This document shows positions 9,665 to 17,818 of a stretch of 64,000 bases of DNA, one piece after another. The notes beneath the pieces were generated by a model. That model saw only the letters and a program-made list of their open reading frames with translations, was not told the DNA's origin and did not search any database. How positions within the stretch are numbered: position 1 is the first letter of the stretch; each line of letters begins with the position of its first letter. This DNA comes from FEN-1297 sp021817845 (GTDB lineage Bacteria > Bacteroidota > Ignavibacteria > Ignavibacteriales > Ignavibacteriaceae). The position numbers were made by a program, and so were the translations under genes. The stretch is taken from contig JAKAFW010000001.1 of NCBI GenBank assembly GCA_021817845.1, positions 62,001-126,000 on the forward strand. Reading direction: 5' to 3'.

Positions 9665-10600
9665 ATGGATGAACTTGTAAGTGAAATATTAAAACTAAAA
9701 AAAGAAAAGAATGCAGTAATACTTGCGCACAACTACCAAATTGGTGGCGTGCAGGATGTAGCTGATTTTGTCGGCGACTCGCTTGGTCTTTCTCAGCAGG
9801 CTGCAAAAACAGATGCAAGCTTAATTGTCTTTTGCGGTGTCCATTTTATGGCAGAAACGGCTTCAATAATATCACCCGGCAAAAAAGTCTTAATACCCGA
9901 TTTGGAAGCCGGCTGTTCATTAGCCGCGACTATCGATGCAGAGCAATTAAGAGAGTGGAAAAAAGAGCATCCCGGTGCAGTTGTTGTATCTTATGTTAAT
10001 ACCACTGCCGAAGTAAAAGCAGAAAGCGATTACTGCTGCACATCATCAAATGCGGTTAAAGTCGTTGAATCAATCCCAAAAAATAAAAAAATATTATTCT
10101 TGCCTGACCGTTTTTTAGGGCAATATGTTAGAGCAGTGACCGGAAGAGAAGTGGAAATATGGAACGGTGCATGTCATGTGCATGAAAAGATTGGCGATAT
10201 AAATTTTGCCGATGCGCAATCCCAACATCCTAATGCTGATTTTCTCATTCACCCCGAATGCGGATGCTCCACATCCTGCATGTTGAAATCTCAGATGCAT
10301 TCAGACAACAAGAATGTAAAAATATTTTCAACAGAAGGGATGATAAATCATGTTAAGAACAGTGATATAGATGAATTTGTAATTGCAACTGAAGTAGGTA
10401 TTATACATAGACTTAAAAAAGTTAAACCCGAAGTAGATTTTTATCCGATGAGTGAAAAATCAATTTGCGAGTATATGAAAATGATTACGCTTGAGAAACT
10501 TTATGATTCCCTCCGCTATGAACAATTTGAAGTCAAGGTGCCGGAGGATATTGCCCGGCTTGCAAAACTTCCGATTGAAAGAATGCTTTCGATTATTTAA
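9665..10600 (+). CDS. nadA: Quinolinate synthase (4Fe-4S enzyme)
   Basis: A 311-residue protein matching the short NadA form. AHNYQ near residue 21 and VFCGVHFMAETA near 57 are family hallmarks. The probable cluster ligands by family spacing are C84 (EAGCSLA), C170 (NGACHVHEK) and C268 (SICEYMKMITL). It condenses iminoaspartate from NadB with dihydroxyacetone phosphate to quinolinate. It follows nadC by 122 bases and ends the NAD block; the convergent kinase gene lies about 240 bases downstream. Confidence 0.95.
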   Translation: MDELVSEILKLKKEKNAVILAHNYQIGGVQDVADFVGDSLGLSQQAAKTDASLIVFCGVHFMAETASIISPGKKVLIPDLEAGCSLAATIDAEQLREWKKEHPGAVVVSYVNTTAEVKAESDYCCTSSNAVKVVESIPKNKKILFLPDRFLGQYVRAVTGREVEIWNGACHVHEKIGDINFADAQSQHPNADFLIHPECGCSTSCMLKSQMHSDNKNVKIFSTEGMINHVKNSDIDEFVIATEVGIIHRLKKVKPEVDFYPMSEKSICEYMKMITLEKLYDSLRYEQFEVKVPEDIARLAKLPIERMLSII

Positions 10601-10707
10601 CTGAAAGAATTATAGTGTCATTTATCAGCCTACGGATTTTTTTTATGTCAAAATATTTTTTGTGATATAATTCCTCCTGCATAAATATGTCAGACACCTA
10701 ATCTAAA

Positions 10708-10754
10708 ATAAAAAAGCCCAATGATTGGTCGACCACCGGGACCTAACTCTTTTT
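10708..10754 (-). repeat. Structured repeat element, copy 1 (hairpin with conserved bulge)
   Basis: Read on the minus strand this 47-base stretch is AAAAAG, then AGTTAGGT, then CCCGGTGGTC, a short loop, ATCATTGGG and CTTTTTT. AAAAAG can pair with CTTTTT, and CCC...GGG forms an inner stem of 9 pairs including G-U wobbles, leaving the 8-base AGTTAGGT as a one-sided bulge. Two further copies at 22513 and 24300 share bulge and stem but differ in the loop. This copy lies between the convergent nadA and the hybrid kinase gene, on the 3' side of the kinase, where the U tract could act as a terminator. The fold uses G-U pairs only on the minus strand, so that strand is the likely RNA. Confidence 0.7.
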
Positions 10755-10843
10755 GTGTTGACTTGCCTTTCCACTTTCATAAAAAACTCTCCTTTGGATT
10801 AAACTAAATTAAAGTTAGAATGTCCCTTTCTTACATGATAATA

Positions 10844-13462
10844 TTAATTTGTTTTAATTGCTTCGTTAAGTATATCAATTAATTGATCCTTTGTGAATGG
10901 TTTAACCAAATAATGTGTACAGCCTGCAGCAAGAAAGTCTTTCTTTGATCCCTGCATGGCGTACGCAGTAAAAGCTATAATCGGAATGTTTTCATATCCG
11001 TGGATGGTTCTTATTATTTTTAAGGTATCAAGGCCGCTCATTCCATTACCAAGGTGTATGTCCATAAGAATAGCGGAATAAGGTTTTGATTTTACTACTT
11101 CTACTGCGCTTTGGCCATTGGTTACACTGTCAATATTAAATACTTTTTTTGAAAATAATTTTGTAACGTGTGTTGTAATTTCATCATCTTCAACAAGTAA
11201 TATATTGGGTAGTTTTTTCCCTTTTACTAATGTAGAGGCAACTTTCTTTTCTATGATTTTTTTGTTATCATCTTCCTTAAAGGGATCTAAAGATGGTTTG
11301 TGATTTGTTGATTTCAAATTAATTGGGAGTACAATTTTAAAAGTGGTTCCTTCATTTTCTGTAGAGATAAAAGACACACTCCCTTTCAAATATTTTTCAG
11401 TCAGAAATTTAATACTATATGTGCCTATTCCCCTTCCGGGTCCTTTTGTTGAAAAGGAGCGTTTAAATATTTTTGCTTTAATCTCTTCAGATATAGTTGT
11501 TTGATTGTTAACCCAAAAAGAGATTTGCTCATTTTCTTTTTGGCATCCAATAGTAACAATACCTCCGGGTAATGAGGCTTCAATTGCATTCTTAATAAGA
11601 TTTTCAATCACACGGCTAAGCAATGCTTGATCTGTCTGAATTATTATATTTTCGAAGTTATCAGCGATTATTATCTCTTTATTTACTTCAGTTGCTTTTT
11701 GAAAGATATTCCTGATTAATCCACCGATAAATTCCGGGGTACTAATTGTAGTAGGGTTAAGTTTTATTTCTGTTTTATCTGAGGTAAGGATTGATCTATG
11801 TGAAATAATTTCTTGTATAACTTTATTGGAGATTGCAGCAATTTGACGTGCGTCAGAAAGCAATGATGAGTTTACTTGGTTATCGAATAAATTATCTTTA
11901 AGTAAGTCAGCAAAGCTTCTAAGATTACCGGCAGTATTTAGAATATCGTGGAAGAAAAATCTTTCTATTTGCTTATGCTCAGAAATATCTTCAAAAATAC
12001 CTACTACGGATAATATTTTTTCTTTCTCATGGACAATAGGAGAAAACATTGCCTTTAAGGAAATTATTTTATGAGAAGAGATTGATTGGAAATCGCCTTC
12101 GTAATGTCCTATGCTTCCTGCAAAGGCGAGTTCAATAGCATTCTTAAGTTTTATGTCCTCAATTTTTTTAAAATCAAATCCTAAAGATTCAGTTTCGGGG
12201 ATATCTAAAATTTCCAAAAGCATATTATTGCAATCAGTAATCTCCATTTTAAAATTTATATGAGCAATACCCATGGGCGCTGTATTAAATAGAGATCGAT
12301 ATTTTTCCTCACTCGCCTTTAGAGCTTCAGCGGCAACTTTGAGTTCGGTGATATCGCGGCTTAACCCCACAATACCAATGATATTCCCTTTGTCATCCCG
12401 GAATGGGGATTTTGTTACGAGGCTCCAATTTGTCTGACCGGATGTATCGGTCATTGATTCTTCGCGATTAAGAATAGGGTTTCCGGTTCGGATAATTTCT
12501 TGTTCTTCTGCACGGTACTTTAAAGCTACATCATAAGGAAAAAGGTCGAAATCAGACTTCCCAACTAACTCAAGCGGACTAGTAAATCCCCATCGGTTGG
12601 CTAATGCCTTATTGTAAATAATAAATCTATGTTCGAGATTTTTTGCATAAATGCGATCAGGAATATTATCAAGTAATGAACCCAATAAATTGCTTTCTTG
12701 CGACAGCAATTCTTCAGTTTGTTTTTGTTGGGTGATATCGAGAGAAAAAGCGATAACACCGGCAATTTCACCTTTTGCGTTGATCCATGGGATTTTATCA
12801 GTTCTGACCCATTTTACACTATTTCCGGTAGTGACGGATTCAATAATTCCAATTTTCGGTATTCCGGAAGTAATTACTTCGAGGTCATCTGCGTAGTATT
12901 TATCGGACTCAATGGGAAAAATAAACTGCGTAGACTTTCCTTCAATTTCACCAACATTTTTATTTGCGATTTCAGCTGCCGCTTTGTTAACCCGGATAAA
13001 ATTATTCTTAGTATCTTTGAACCAAATGGAAGCCGGTGAAGCGTCAATAATAGTGCGGAGCTGTTCCCTTTCCTCAAATAATTGAGCTTCTAATTTATTT
13101 CGCTCGCTAATATCTTTTACAATGATTTTATAGTAAACTTCATTATCAAGCCGGATCAAGCTCGACTTAACTTCTGCAATGAAACTGGAACCATGTTTTT
13201 TTAGGTTTTTGGTTACAAAAGTTAGGAAGTCTTTTTGGTTTAGAATTTTAATTTGTGTTTCAATATCAGCTTTAGCTTCAGGGGATATTAAATCGTAAAA
13301 AGATAGTTGAAGAAGTTCATTCTTTGAATAGCCATAAATTTGGACTGCGAGGTCGTTTGTATCGATAATGTTAAAATTAAAGTCAGCAATAATGGTTATA
13401 TCGTTTGCATACTTAAGAAGATATTCGAAGTAAATTAGTAGTTTTTGTTTTGAATCAGACAA
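10844..13462 (-). CDS. Hybrid sensor histidine kinase with four PAS domains and a C-terminal receiver
   Basis: An 872-residue cytoplasmic protein with no obvious membrane segment. PAS domains occupy about residues 10-120, 130-247, 260-375 and 385-495. A divergent phosphoacceptor helix has H505 (RFFFHDILNTAGN), followed by an ATPase domain with an N box at N621-N625 (ENLIKNAIEA) and a G box STKGPGRGIGTYS. A receiver domain covers about 752-870 with acidic residues VEDD, phospho-acceptor D801 (ILMDIHLGNGMSG) and K854. No output gene adjoins it; its target is unknown. It is transcribed toward nadA, with repeat copy 1 just past its stop. Confidence 0.9.
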   Translation of the reverse strand: MSDSKQKLLIYFEYLLKYANDITIIADFNFNIIDTNDLAVQIYGYSKNELLQLSFYDLISPEAKADIETQIKILNQKDFLTFVTKNLKKHGSSFIAEVKSSLIRLDNEVYYKIIVKDISERNKLEAQLFEEREQLRTIIDASPASIWFKDTKNNFIRVNKAAAEIANKNVGEIEGKSTQFIFPIESDKYYADDLEVITSGIPKIGIIESVTTGNSVKWVRTDKIPWINAKGEIAGVIAFSLDITQQKQTEELLSQESNLLGSLLDNIPDRIYAKNLEHRFIIYNKALANRWGFTSPLELVGKSDFDLFPYDVALKYRAEEQEIIRTGNPILNREESMTDTSGQTNWSLVTKSPFRDDKGNIIGIVGLSRDITELKVAAEALKASEEKYRSLFNTAPMGIAHINFKMEITDCNNMLLEILDIPETESLGFDFKKIEDIKLKNAIELAFAGSIGHYEGDFQSISSHKIISLKAMFSPIVHEKEKILSVVGIFEDISEHKQIERFFFHDILNTAGNLRSFADLLKDNLFDNQVNSSLLSDARQIAAISNKVIQEIISHRSILTSDKTEIKLNPTTISTPEFIGGLIRNIFQKATEVNKEIIIADNFENIIIQTDQALLSRVIENLIKNAIEASLPGGIVTIGCQKENEQISFWVNNQTTISEEIKAKIFKRSFSTKGPGRGIGTYSIKFLTEKYLKGSVSFISTENEGTTFKIVLPINLKSTNHKPSLDPFKEDDNKKIIEKKVASTLVKGKKLPNILLVEDDEITTHVTKLFSKKVFNIDSVTNGQSAVEVVKSKPYSAILMDIHLGNGMSGLDTLKIIRTIHGYENIPIIAFTAYAMQGSKKDFLAAGCTHYLVKPFTKDQLIDILNEAIKTN

Positions 13463-13808
13463 TTTATTACAAATCTAATTTATTTTTAACTCACTGATTA
13501 ATATCACGATTTTGAATTAAGTTTAATTTTAAGTTCAAGCTTTTGATTGAAATTCAAGGAATAATTTATCATGTCGATAATTATATAAAAAAAGATTTGA
13601 AAGCTATATCCATTTTTTATAAGATTTAATTTAATGGGAAAATAATTAACTAACAAATGACAGAAAGTTAAATAATTGTGGTTATTATTAAGTTTGATAA
13701 TTAGTTTGTAATCTATTGTACTATGCGGTTCATCATAATTTCTTAGGAACTAAATGCAATTACTTTTATATTTTAGTTGTAAAACAAATTAAACTAAAGG
13801 ATAACAAA
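13463..13808. other. Divergent intergenic region, no gene seen
   Basis: A 346-base AT-rich spacer between the divergent hybrid kinase (minus) and the secreted-protein gene (plus). It must hold promoters for both directions, but I could not assign a convincing -7/-33 pair. Only a ribosome site (AAAGGA, about 13796-13801) just before the ATG at 13809 is clear. No RNA gene or repeat was seen. Confidence 0.5.
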
Positions 13809-14264
13809 ATGAAAAAGTCACAAATACTTAGCATTTCAGTTCTCTTCTCACTTTTGTTGTTGATCACTTCAACATATTCCCAGGTCCAAGGAACCGTTGG
13901 AAAAGTTTATACAAAGGATCAGGCAAACCAACTCTTTGGCCCGGTTTTAAGTTCGCAATCAATTAGTGCAAACGCCCTTTTAGCCCTTGCCCAAAAGTGT
14001 CCACAATATATAATGTTTAATATCATTAATGGACATCTTTACATCCTTAATGCAAAAAGAAATGTTTTAGCAGGACCTTCAGCAGCAGCAGTAAGCCCGA
14101 CACAAATATTTCATTTTTGCAGCTCAAGTAAGATATTGGAACTTTTACAGACCAGCGGCGCATCAACAATTAACGTGGAATTAAGACAAAATAATCTAAC
14201 AATTACAGCAGGCAGTCTTACCTTGGAAGATTTTATGACCTGCCCGCCAACTTGCGCTCAATAG
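13809..14264 (+). CDS. Small secreted protein of unknown function
   Basis: A 151-residue protein that begins MKKSQILSISVLFSLLLLITSTYSQ, a classic signal peptide with cleavage expected after the YSQ segment. The mature part (about 125 residues) has cysteines in QKCPQY, FHFC and the CPPTC near the C-terminus, which could form disulfides. I recognise no family. The frame is open further upstream to 13716, but the ATG at 13809 has a Shine-Dalgarno (AAAGGA) and the signal peptide, so it is the start. It lies one base before a membrane protein gene and heads a cluster with a sensor kinase and receiver; a role as periplasmic signal or binding partner is only a guess. Confidence 0.7.
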   Translation: MKKSQILSISVLFSLLLLITSTYSQVQGTVGKVYTKDQANQLFGPVLSSQSISANALLALAQKCPQYIMFNIINGHLYILNAKRNVLAGPSAAAVSPTQIFHFCSSSKILELLQTSGASTINVELRQNNLTITAGSLTLEDFMTCPPTCAQ

Positions 14265-14265
14265 A

Positions 14266-14832
14266 ATGATTTATTCTATTCTTACTTATTTATTATTATT
14301 TGTCTGGTCAATTATACCGTTCCGGCAAATAGGTAAGAAACATTTCTATTTCTTTTTGGCAGGTATTAGCGGTGATATCACTACGCTTATTGCTAGAATA
14401 ATTTTTCATTCAGATACTAACTTATTTGTGATACTATTTTTGTTTTTAGGTTTTATTTCATTATTTGAATGGAATTTAATCTTCAAGAATAGATTTATAA
14501 TAATCATTTCAATAGTTGTTCTAATTTTTATAGAAATGAATTCAAACTACAAATTAGATTTTATTTTAGTTGATGTTATAAATATCTCTATTATGATTGC
14601 ATTTTTAACAGATTTTATATTGCATTATACAGCAAAAAGAATTTTTTCATTACCTCTGATACTATTAGTCCTTTATGAATTAACCGTAGTAACAAAATAT
14701 ATATCCCTAATAACAGAATACAAAAATGCTTATCCTTATTTCATTATCGCTTCTATTTTTGAAGCTTTCGTCGGACTCTTCTTTTGTATATTTAAGGAAG
14801 ATGACCCCAGAATCATTATTCAGCTTAAATAA
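14266..14832 (+). CDS. Hypothetical polytopic membrane protein
   Basis: A 188-residue, very hydrophobic protein with about six predicted transmembrane segments (near residues 1-20, 27-45, 50-70, 78-92, 102-120 and 130-175) and a short charged tail EDDPRIII. No conserved motif is recognised. It starts one base after the secreted-protein gene and its 3' end overlaps the start of the next kinase gene by 32 bases, so the three are probably co-translated. It could serve as the membrane sensing module for the kinase, whose own N-terminus has just one membrane helix; that is inference from gene order. Confidence 0.6.
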   Translation: MIYSILTYLLLFVWSIIPFRQIGKKHFYFFLAGISGDITTLIARIIFHSDTNLFVILFLFLGFISLFEWNLIFKNRFIIIISIVVLIFIEMNSNYKLDFILVDVINISIMIAFLTDFILHYTAKRIFSLPLILLVLYELTVVTKYISLITEYKNAYPYFIIASIFEAFVGLFFCIFKEDDPRIIIQLK

Positions 14833-15994
14833 TCCGGTAATTTATTCAATACTTTTGCTGGTAATTATTTTAGTGATCATTTTCACTTTTTACAGCTATG
14901 TAATAAAACCAATGAGGGTTCATTTTGATAAAGAAAAGAACGACATAACGCGTAAGCATCTTGAGCTGATGGCAGCATTTAGCGAACTTGACCCTGAACC
15001 GGTCTTCCGGTTTGACGGAACGGGGAATATAATAATGACAAATCAAGCGGGGAACGATTTAGACACCTCAAAATATGCAATCAACAAACCATTAGTATCA
15101 ATAATCCCGGAAGTAGCACAAATCGATTTAGATTCATGCATTAAAGAAAATAAGGCTCTTAATATTATTTCAGACTTAAATGGTAGAACATTTCAATTTA
15201 CAATTCGTGGATTTTCGCGGATGCAGATCGGTCAGATATATGGAAGTGATATAACCGAATTAAAATTAGCGGAAGAAAAATTAAAACATGCATTGATAAA
15301 GGCAGAAGAATCTGAAAAGTTAAAAACCAACTTCCTTTCGCAAATGTCGCATGAAATCCGTTCACCGCTGACTGCGGTGCTGGGGTTCAACCGGATTGTT
15401 AAAGAACAGTTTAATAATAGGTCATCAGAGGATCTTACTTTTGCTTTCGAGGCAATAGAGAAAAGCGGAAAACGATTGATACGAACAATGGACCAATTAT
15501 TAAATATGTCCCAGCTCCAAACTGTAACTTATGATATCAGTTGGCAAGAGGTTGAGCTATTAAGTTTTATAAAGAAATTAATAAATGAATTTAACAATGA
15601 GATAGAACTGAAAAAGTTAAATATAATTTTAGAAAATGAACTTGTGGAAAGCAAAATTATATGCGATACGTATGCTCTTAATCAAATTGTACAAAATATT
15701 TTGGACAATGCTATTAAATATACAAGCAAAGGAGAAATTAAGATTCATTTAGGAAAGGATTCAAAAGAAAGAATCATTTTATCAGTATCCGATACAGGAA
15801 TCGGAATGTCAGAAGATTATATTAAAGAACTTTATAAGCCATTCTCGCAAGAAGTTATGGGGTATAATCGCCCATTCGAGGGAAACGGACTCGGCTTGGC
15901 TATTAGTAAAAGGTATGCCGAATTGAATAATATTAACATTCGGGTTGACAGTATTAAAAATTCCGGGACAACAGTGACATTAATTTTTAACTAA
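14801..15994 (+). CDS. Membrane-anchored PAS sensor histidine kinase
   Basis: A 397-residue kinase with one N-terminal membrane helix (about residues 12-34), a PAS-like domain (about 55-155, ELDPEPVFRFDGTGNIIMTN), a coiled linker, a HisKA domain with phospho-acceptor H184 (FLSQMSHEIRSPLTAVLGF) and an ATPase domain (QNILDNAIKY; DTGIGMSEDY; GNGLGLAISKRY). The frame is open to 14726, but the ATG at 14801 directly follows AAGGAAG and reduces the overlap with the upstream gene from 107 to 32 bases, so it is preferred. The receiver gene follows at 14 bases. Signal unknown. Confidence 0.85.
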   Translation: MTPESLFSLNNPVIYSILLLVIILVIIFTFYSYVIKPMRVHFDKEKNDITRKHLELMAAFSELDPEPVFRFDGTGNIIMTNQAGNDLDTSKYAINKPLVSIIPEVAQIDLDSCIKENKALNIISDLNGRTFQFTIRGFSRMQIGQIYGSDITELKLAEEKLKHALIKAEESEKLKTNFLSQMSHEIRSPLTAVLGFNRIVKEQFNNRSSEDLTFAFEAIEKSGKRLIRTMDQLLNMSQLQTVTYDISWQEVELLSFIKKLINEFNNEIELKKLNIILENELVESKIICDTYALNQIVQNILDNAIKYTSKGEIKIHLGKDSKERIILSVSDTGIGMSEDYIKELYKPFSQEVMGYNRPFEGNGLGLAISKRYAELNNINIRVDSIKNSGTTVTLIFN

Positions 15995-16008
15995 AAAGAG
16001 GAGTTAAA

Positions 16009-16416
16009 ATGGAGAACGTAGCTAAAATCAAAAAGAAAAAACTTCTTATTGTTGAAGATGATTTGGAAAACCAGAAGCTGCTTGAGGTATTATTAAATAA
16101 AGAATTTGAAGTCGAAGTATGCGACTCCGAACAAACATTTTACGAACAATTGAAGAGTAACAAATTTGAAATAATCTTAATAGATATTTCAATTCGCGGC
16201 AGGAAAGACGGACTGGAATTAACAAAGGAATTAAAACATACTTCCGGATATGAAAATGTTACGGTTGTTTGCCTAACCGGACATGCTTACAGAAAAGATA
16301 AAGAGAATGCTTTGAAAGCAGGGGTAGATGTTTTTTTAATCAAGCCGATTAACAATGATGTTTTGGTGAATACGTTGTTGGAAGTAGGGCATATGGAAAA
16401 AAGAATTGTCCTATAG
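16009..16416 (+). CDS. Single-domain response regulator
   Basis: A 135-residue receiver with no output domain: acidic pocket VEDD (16-18), phospho-acceptor D59 (IILIDISIRGRKDG), T90 (CLTGHA) and K112 (FLIKPI). An AAAGAGGAG ribosome site precedes the ATG. It sits directly after the kinase gene and is presumably its phosphorylation partner, working by protein contacts or passing phosphate on. Last gene of the cluster that begins at 13809. Confidence 0.88.
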   Translation: MENVAKIKKKKLLIVEDDLENQKLLEVLLNKEFEVEVCDSEQTFYEQLKSNKFEIILIDISIRGRKDGLELTKELKHTSGYENVTVVCLTGHAYRKDKENALKAGVDVFLIKPINNDVLVNTLLEVGHMEKRIVL

Positions 16417-16559
16417 TTGTGCATCTGTAATATCCAACCCCCGGTAACTTCGTCGCAGTACTCCTTTATTCTACATCCTAATGCAAGTTGTTATTCAATC
16501 TCAATTTTTCATAAGATTTAGTTAATAACTTACCTTACGCAAGTTAGTCAATGCTGTAA

Positions 16560-16614
16560 CCCCAGCATTTATGCTGGGTGTCCAAATAAAACTTGACACC
16601 TGGGCTTTAGCCCA
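16560..16614. repeat. Cluster of three small hairpins (REP-like)
   Basis: Three back-to-back inverted repeats: CCCAGCAT-TT-ATGCTGGG (16561-16578), GGTGTC...GACACC (16577-16600) and TGGGCTTTAGCCCA (16601-16614). The group is much richer in G and C than the surrounding sequence. It may be a dispersed palindromic repeat or a terminator after the receiver gene, since CAAAAAATTAAT follows, though there is no strong T tract. Confidence 0.6.
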
Positions 16615-16835
16615 CAAAAAATTAATATTTGAAGCTAATACCATAATCGATCATTTTGTTTAGTCCACCTACTAAAGAATTTAATTCTCCATTTCAATTT
16701 TTTGCGTAACATGAGTTATTAAATAATATTAACTAATAAAAAATAGCGAAATTGGCTTGGCTAGCTAATGACTTAAATTGAGTTAACATATTTATGGTAT
16801 TGACTTTTAAATCTTAGTTTTTTATGTCAAGCCTG

Positions 16836-16899
16836 TCCGCCGGGGCGGAATATTTTTATGATAAATTTTATTGCGTTTCATTCAAAACCTGCCGGCAGG
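16836..16899. repeat. Pair of GC-rich palindromes
   Basis: TCCGCC-GG-GGCGGA at 16836-16849 and CCTGCCGGCAGG at 16888-16899, separated by very AT-rich DNA. Both stand out sharply in base composition. Similar wording (GCCTGCCTGTCCG...AGGCA) occurs inside the AhpD-like gene at 63031-63050, suggesting a dispersed palindromic family. Confidence 0.55.
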
Positions 16900-16948
16900 C
16901 AAGGTTCAAAATTCATAATTCAAAATTGCGTCTTGCCGCGCTATGGTA

Positions 16949-17818
16949 TTATTTACTTTCTTCAGCTACAACTAATAGTCCTAGCATTCCGAGATCACTG
17001 AATAACAATGGCGCTAAGATTGGAGCAAATGCTAAAATCCTTTCAAGGCTTATTGCACCGGTTCCAGCAAGATCGGCTGACAGGTGAAACCCGAAACCAA
17101 GCACGCCAACTATTACTGCAGCAATCATTGTCCAGAGATAAACAACTTCATCCCCCTTTGACCATTCCTTTGCAATTGCAAGGTATATGACAACTGAAGC
17201 GGCAAACAATCCGTAGACAATTGCAATCATCTTATAAAATGTATATCCGTACTGCGCATGATCTATAATCGAAGTTATTGCACTTGCGGCAAATCCCAAA
17301 CCAACAAGCCAAAGAAAATGCCTGTCTCTTGAGATCGGAGCCTTAAATATTCCCAGCCCTGGAACTTGAAGCAAACCGGGTTCATTATTTATTTCTTCGG
17401 TGATTGCATATAATCCGAGCAATGAAATTCCAGCAAAAGCTAACGGTGCTAAAATAGGCGATCCGAATACAACCCATGCCCAGGTTAAATACCCTGCCGG
17501 GTTAAGTACTGCGTTGGCATGGAATGCTGTTCCGAGAACGCCGATCAATATACCTATTAACATAAGCGCAATATGAACTAATGCAGTCCACTTTTTCGGC
17601 TGGGTTTGGAACGCAACCATCAAACACGAAAGTGCACCGAAAGGAAAATACATGATAGGTATCCATTCGTAAATGGGGATATAATCATTTATTGAATGAG
17701 CAAGCGCTACATCGATTCCGGTAAACATTAAATTTATTCCGACAAAAATCAAAAGTAAACGATTCTTTGCCATTGGAAGTTTAATGCTGGCTAAATGAAA
17801 AATATTTATCTTGCTCAT
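16949..17818 (-). CDS. Eight-helix membrane protein, internally duplicated, with paired histidines
   Basis: A 289-residue integral membrane protein with about eight helices. Residues 22-141 and 169-287 are clearly related: the halves share VLGTAFHANA / VLGFGFHLSA and SPILAPLAFAG...LLGLYAITEE / APILAPLLFSD...LLGLLVVAEE. Each half has two intramembrane histidines at matching places: H41 and H100 (59 apart), and H187 and H245 (58 apart), as expected if each four-helix half held one bis-histidine b haem. I do not recognise a named family. Its start overlaps the stop of the octahaem cytochrome gene by ATGA, so the two are translationally coupled. Likely role, by inference: membrane quinone-linked partner of that cytochrome. 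Confidence 0.75.
   Translation of the reverse strand: MSKINIFHLASIKLPMAKNRLLLIFVGINLMFTGIDVALAHSINDYIPIYEWIPIMYFPFGALSCLMVAFQTQPKKWTALVHIALMLIGILIGVLGTAFHANAVLNPAGYLTWAWVVFGSPILAPLAFAGISLLGLYAITEEINNEPGLLQVPGLGIFKAPISRDRHFLWLVGLGFAASAITSIIDHAQYGYTFYKMIAIVYGLFAASVVIYLAIAKEWSKGDEVVYLWTMIAAVIVGVLGFGFHLSADLAGTGAISLERILAFAPILAPLLFSDLGMLGLLVVAEESK

Larger units (their letters stand above)
16417..16948. other. Intergenic region with small palindromes, no gene
   Basis: A 532-base stretch between the receiver gene and the convergent membrane protein gene. It holds two groups of palindromes, described separately (16560-16614 and 16836-16899). Open frames here are short, cross the palindromes and have no family resemblance. 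I saw no RNA gene. Confidence 0.5.

Noticed and set aside
10708..10754. Integron attC-like site (GTTAGGT matches GTTRRRY)
   Set aside because: Only one core site is present; an attC needs RYYYAAC and GTTRRRY at opposite ends pairing with each other. The seven-base match is degenerate and no integrase is in the window.
12651..13039. Plus-strand open frames of 80-113 codons antisense to the hybrid kinase
   Set aside because: They mirror the well-supported PAS domains on the other strand and have no start signals.
16824..17087. Plus-strand open frame of 87 codons
   Set aside because: It runs through the GC-rich palindromes and then antisense to the duplicated membrane protein; no ribosome site or family resemblance.
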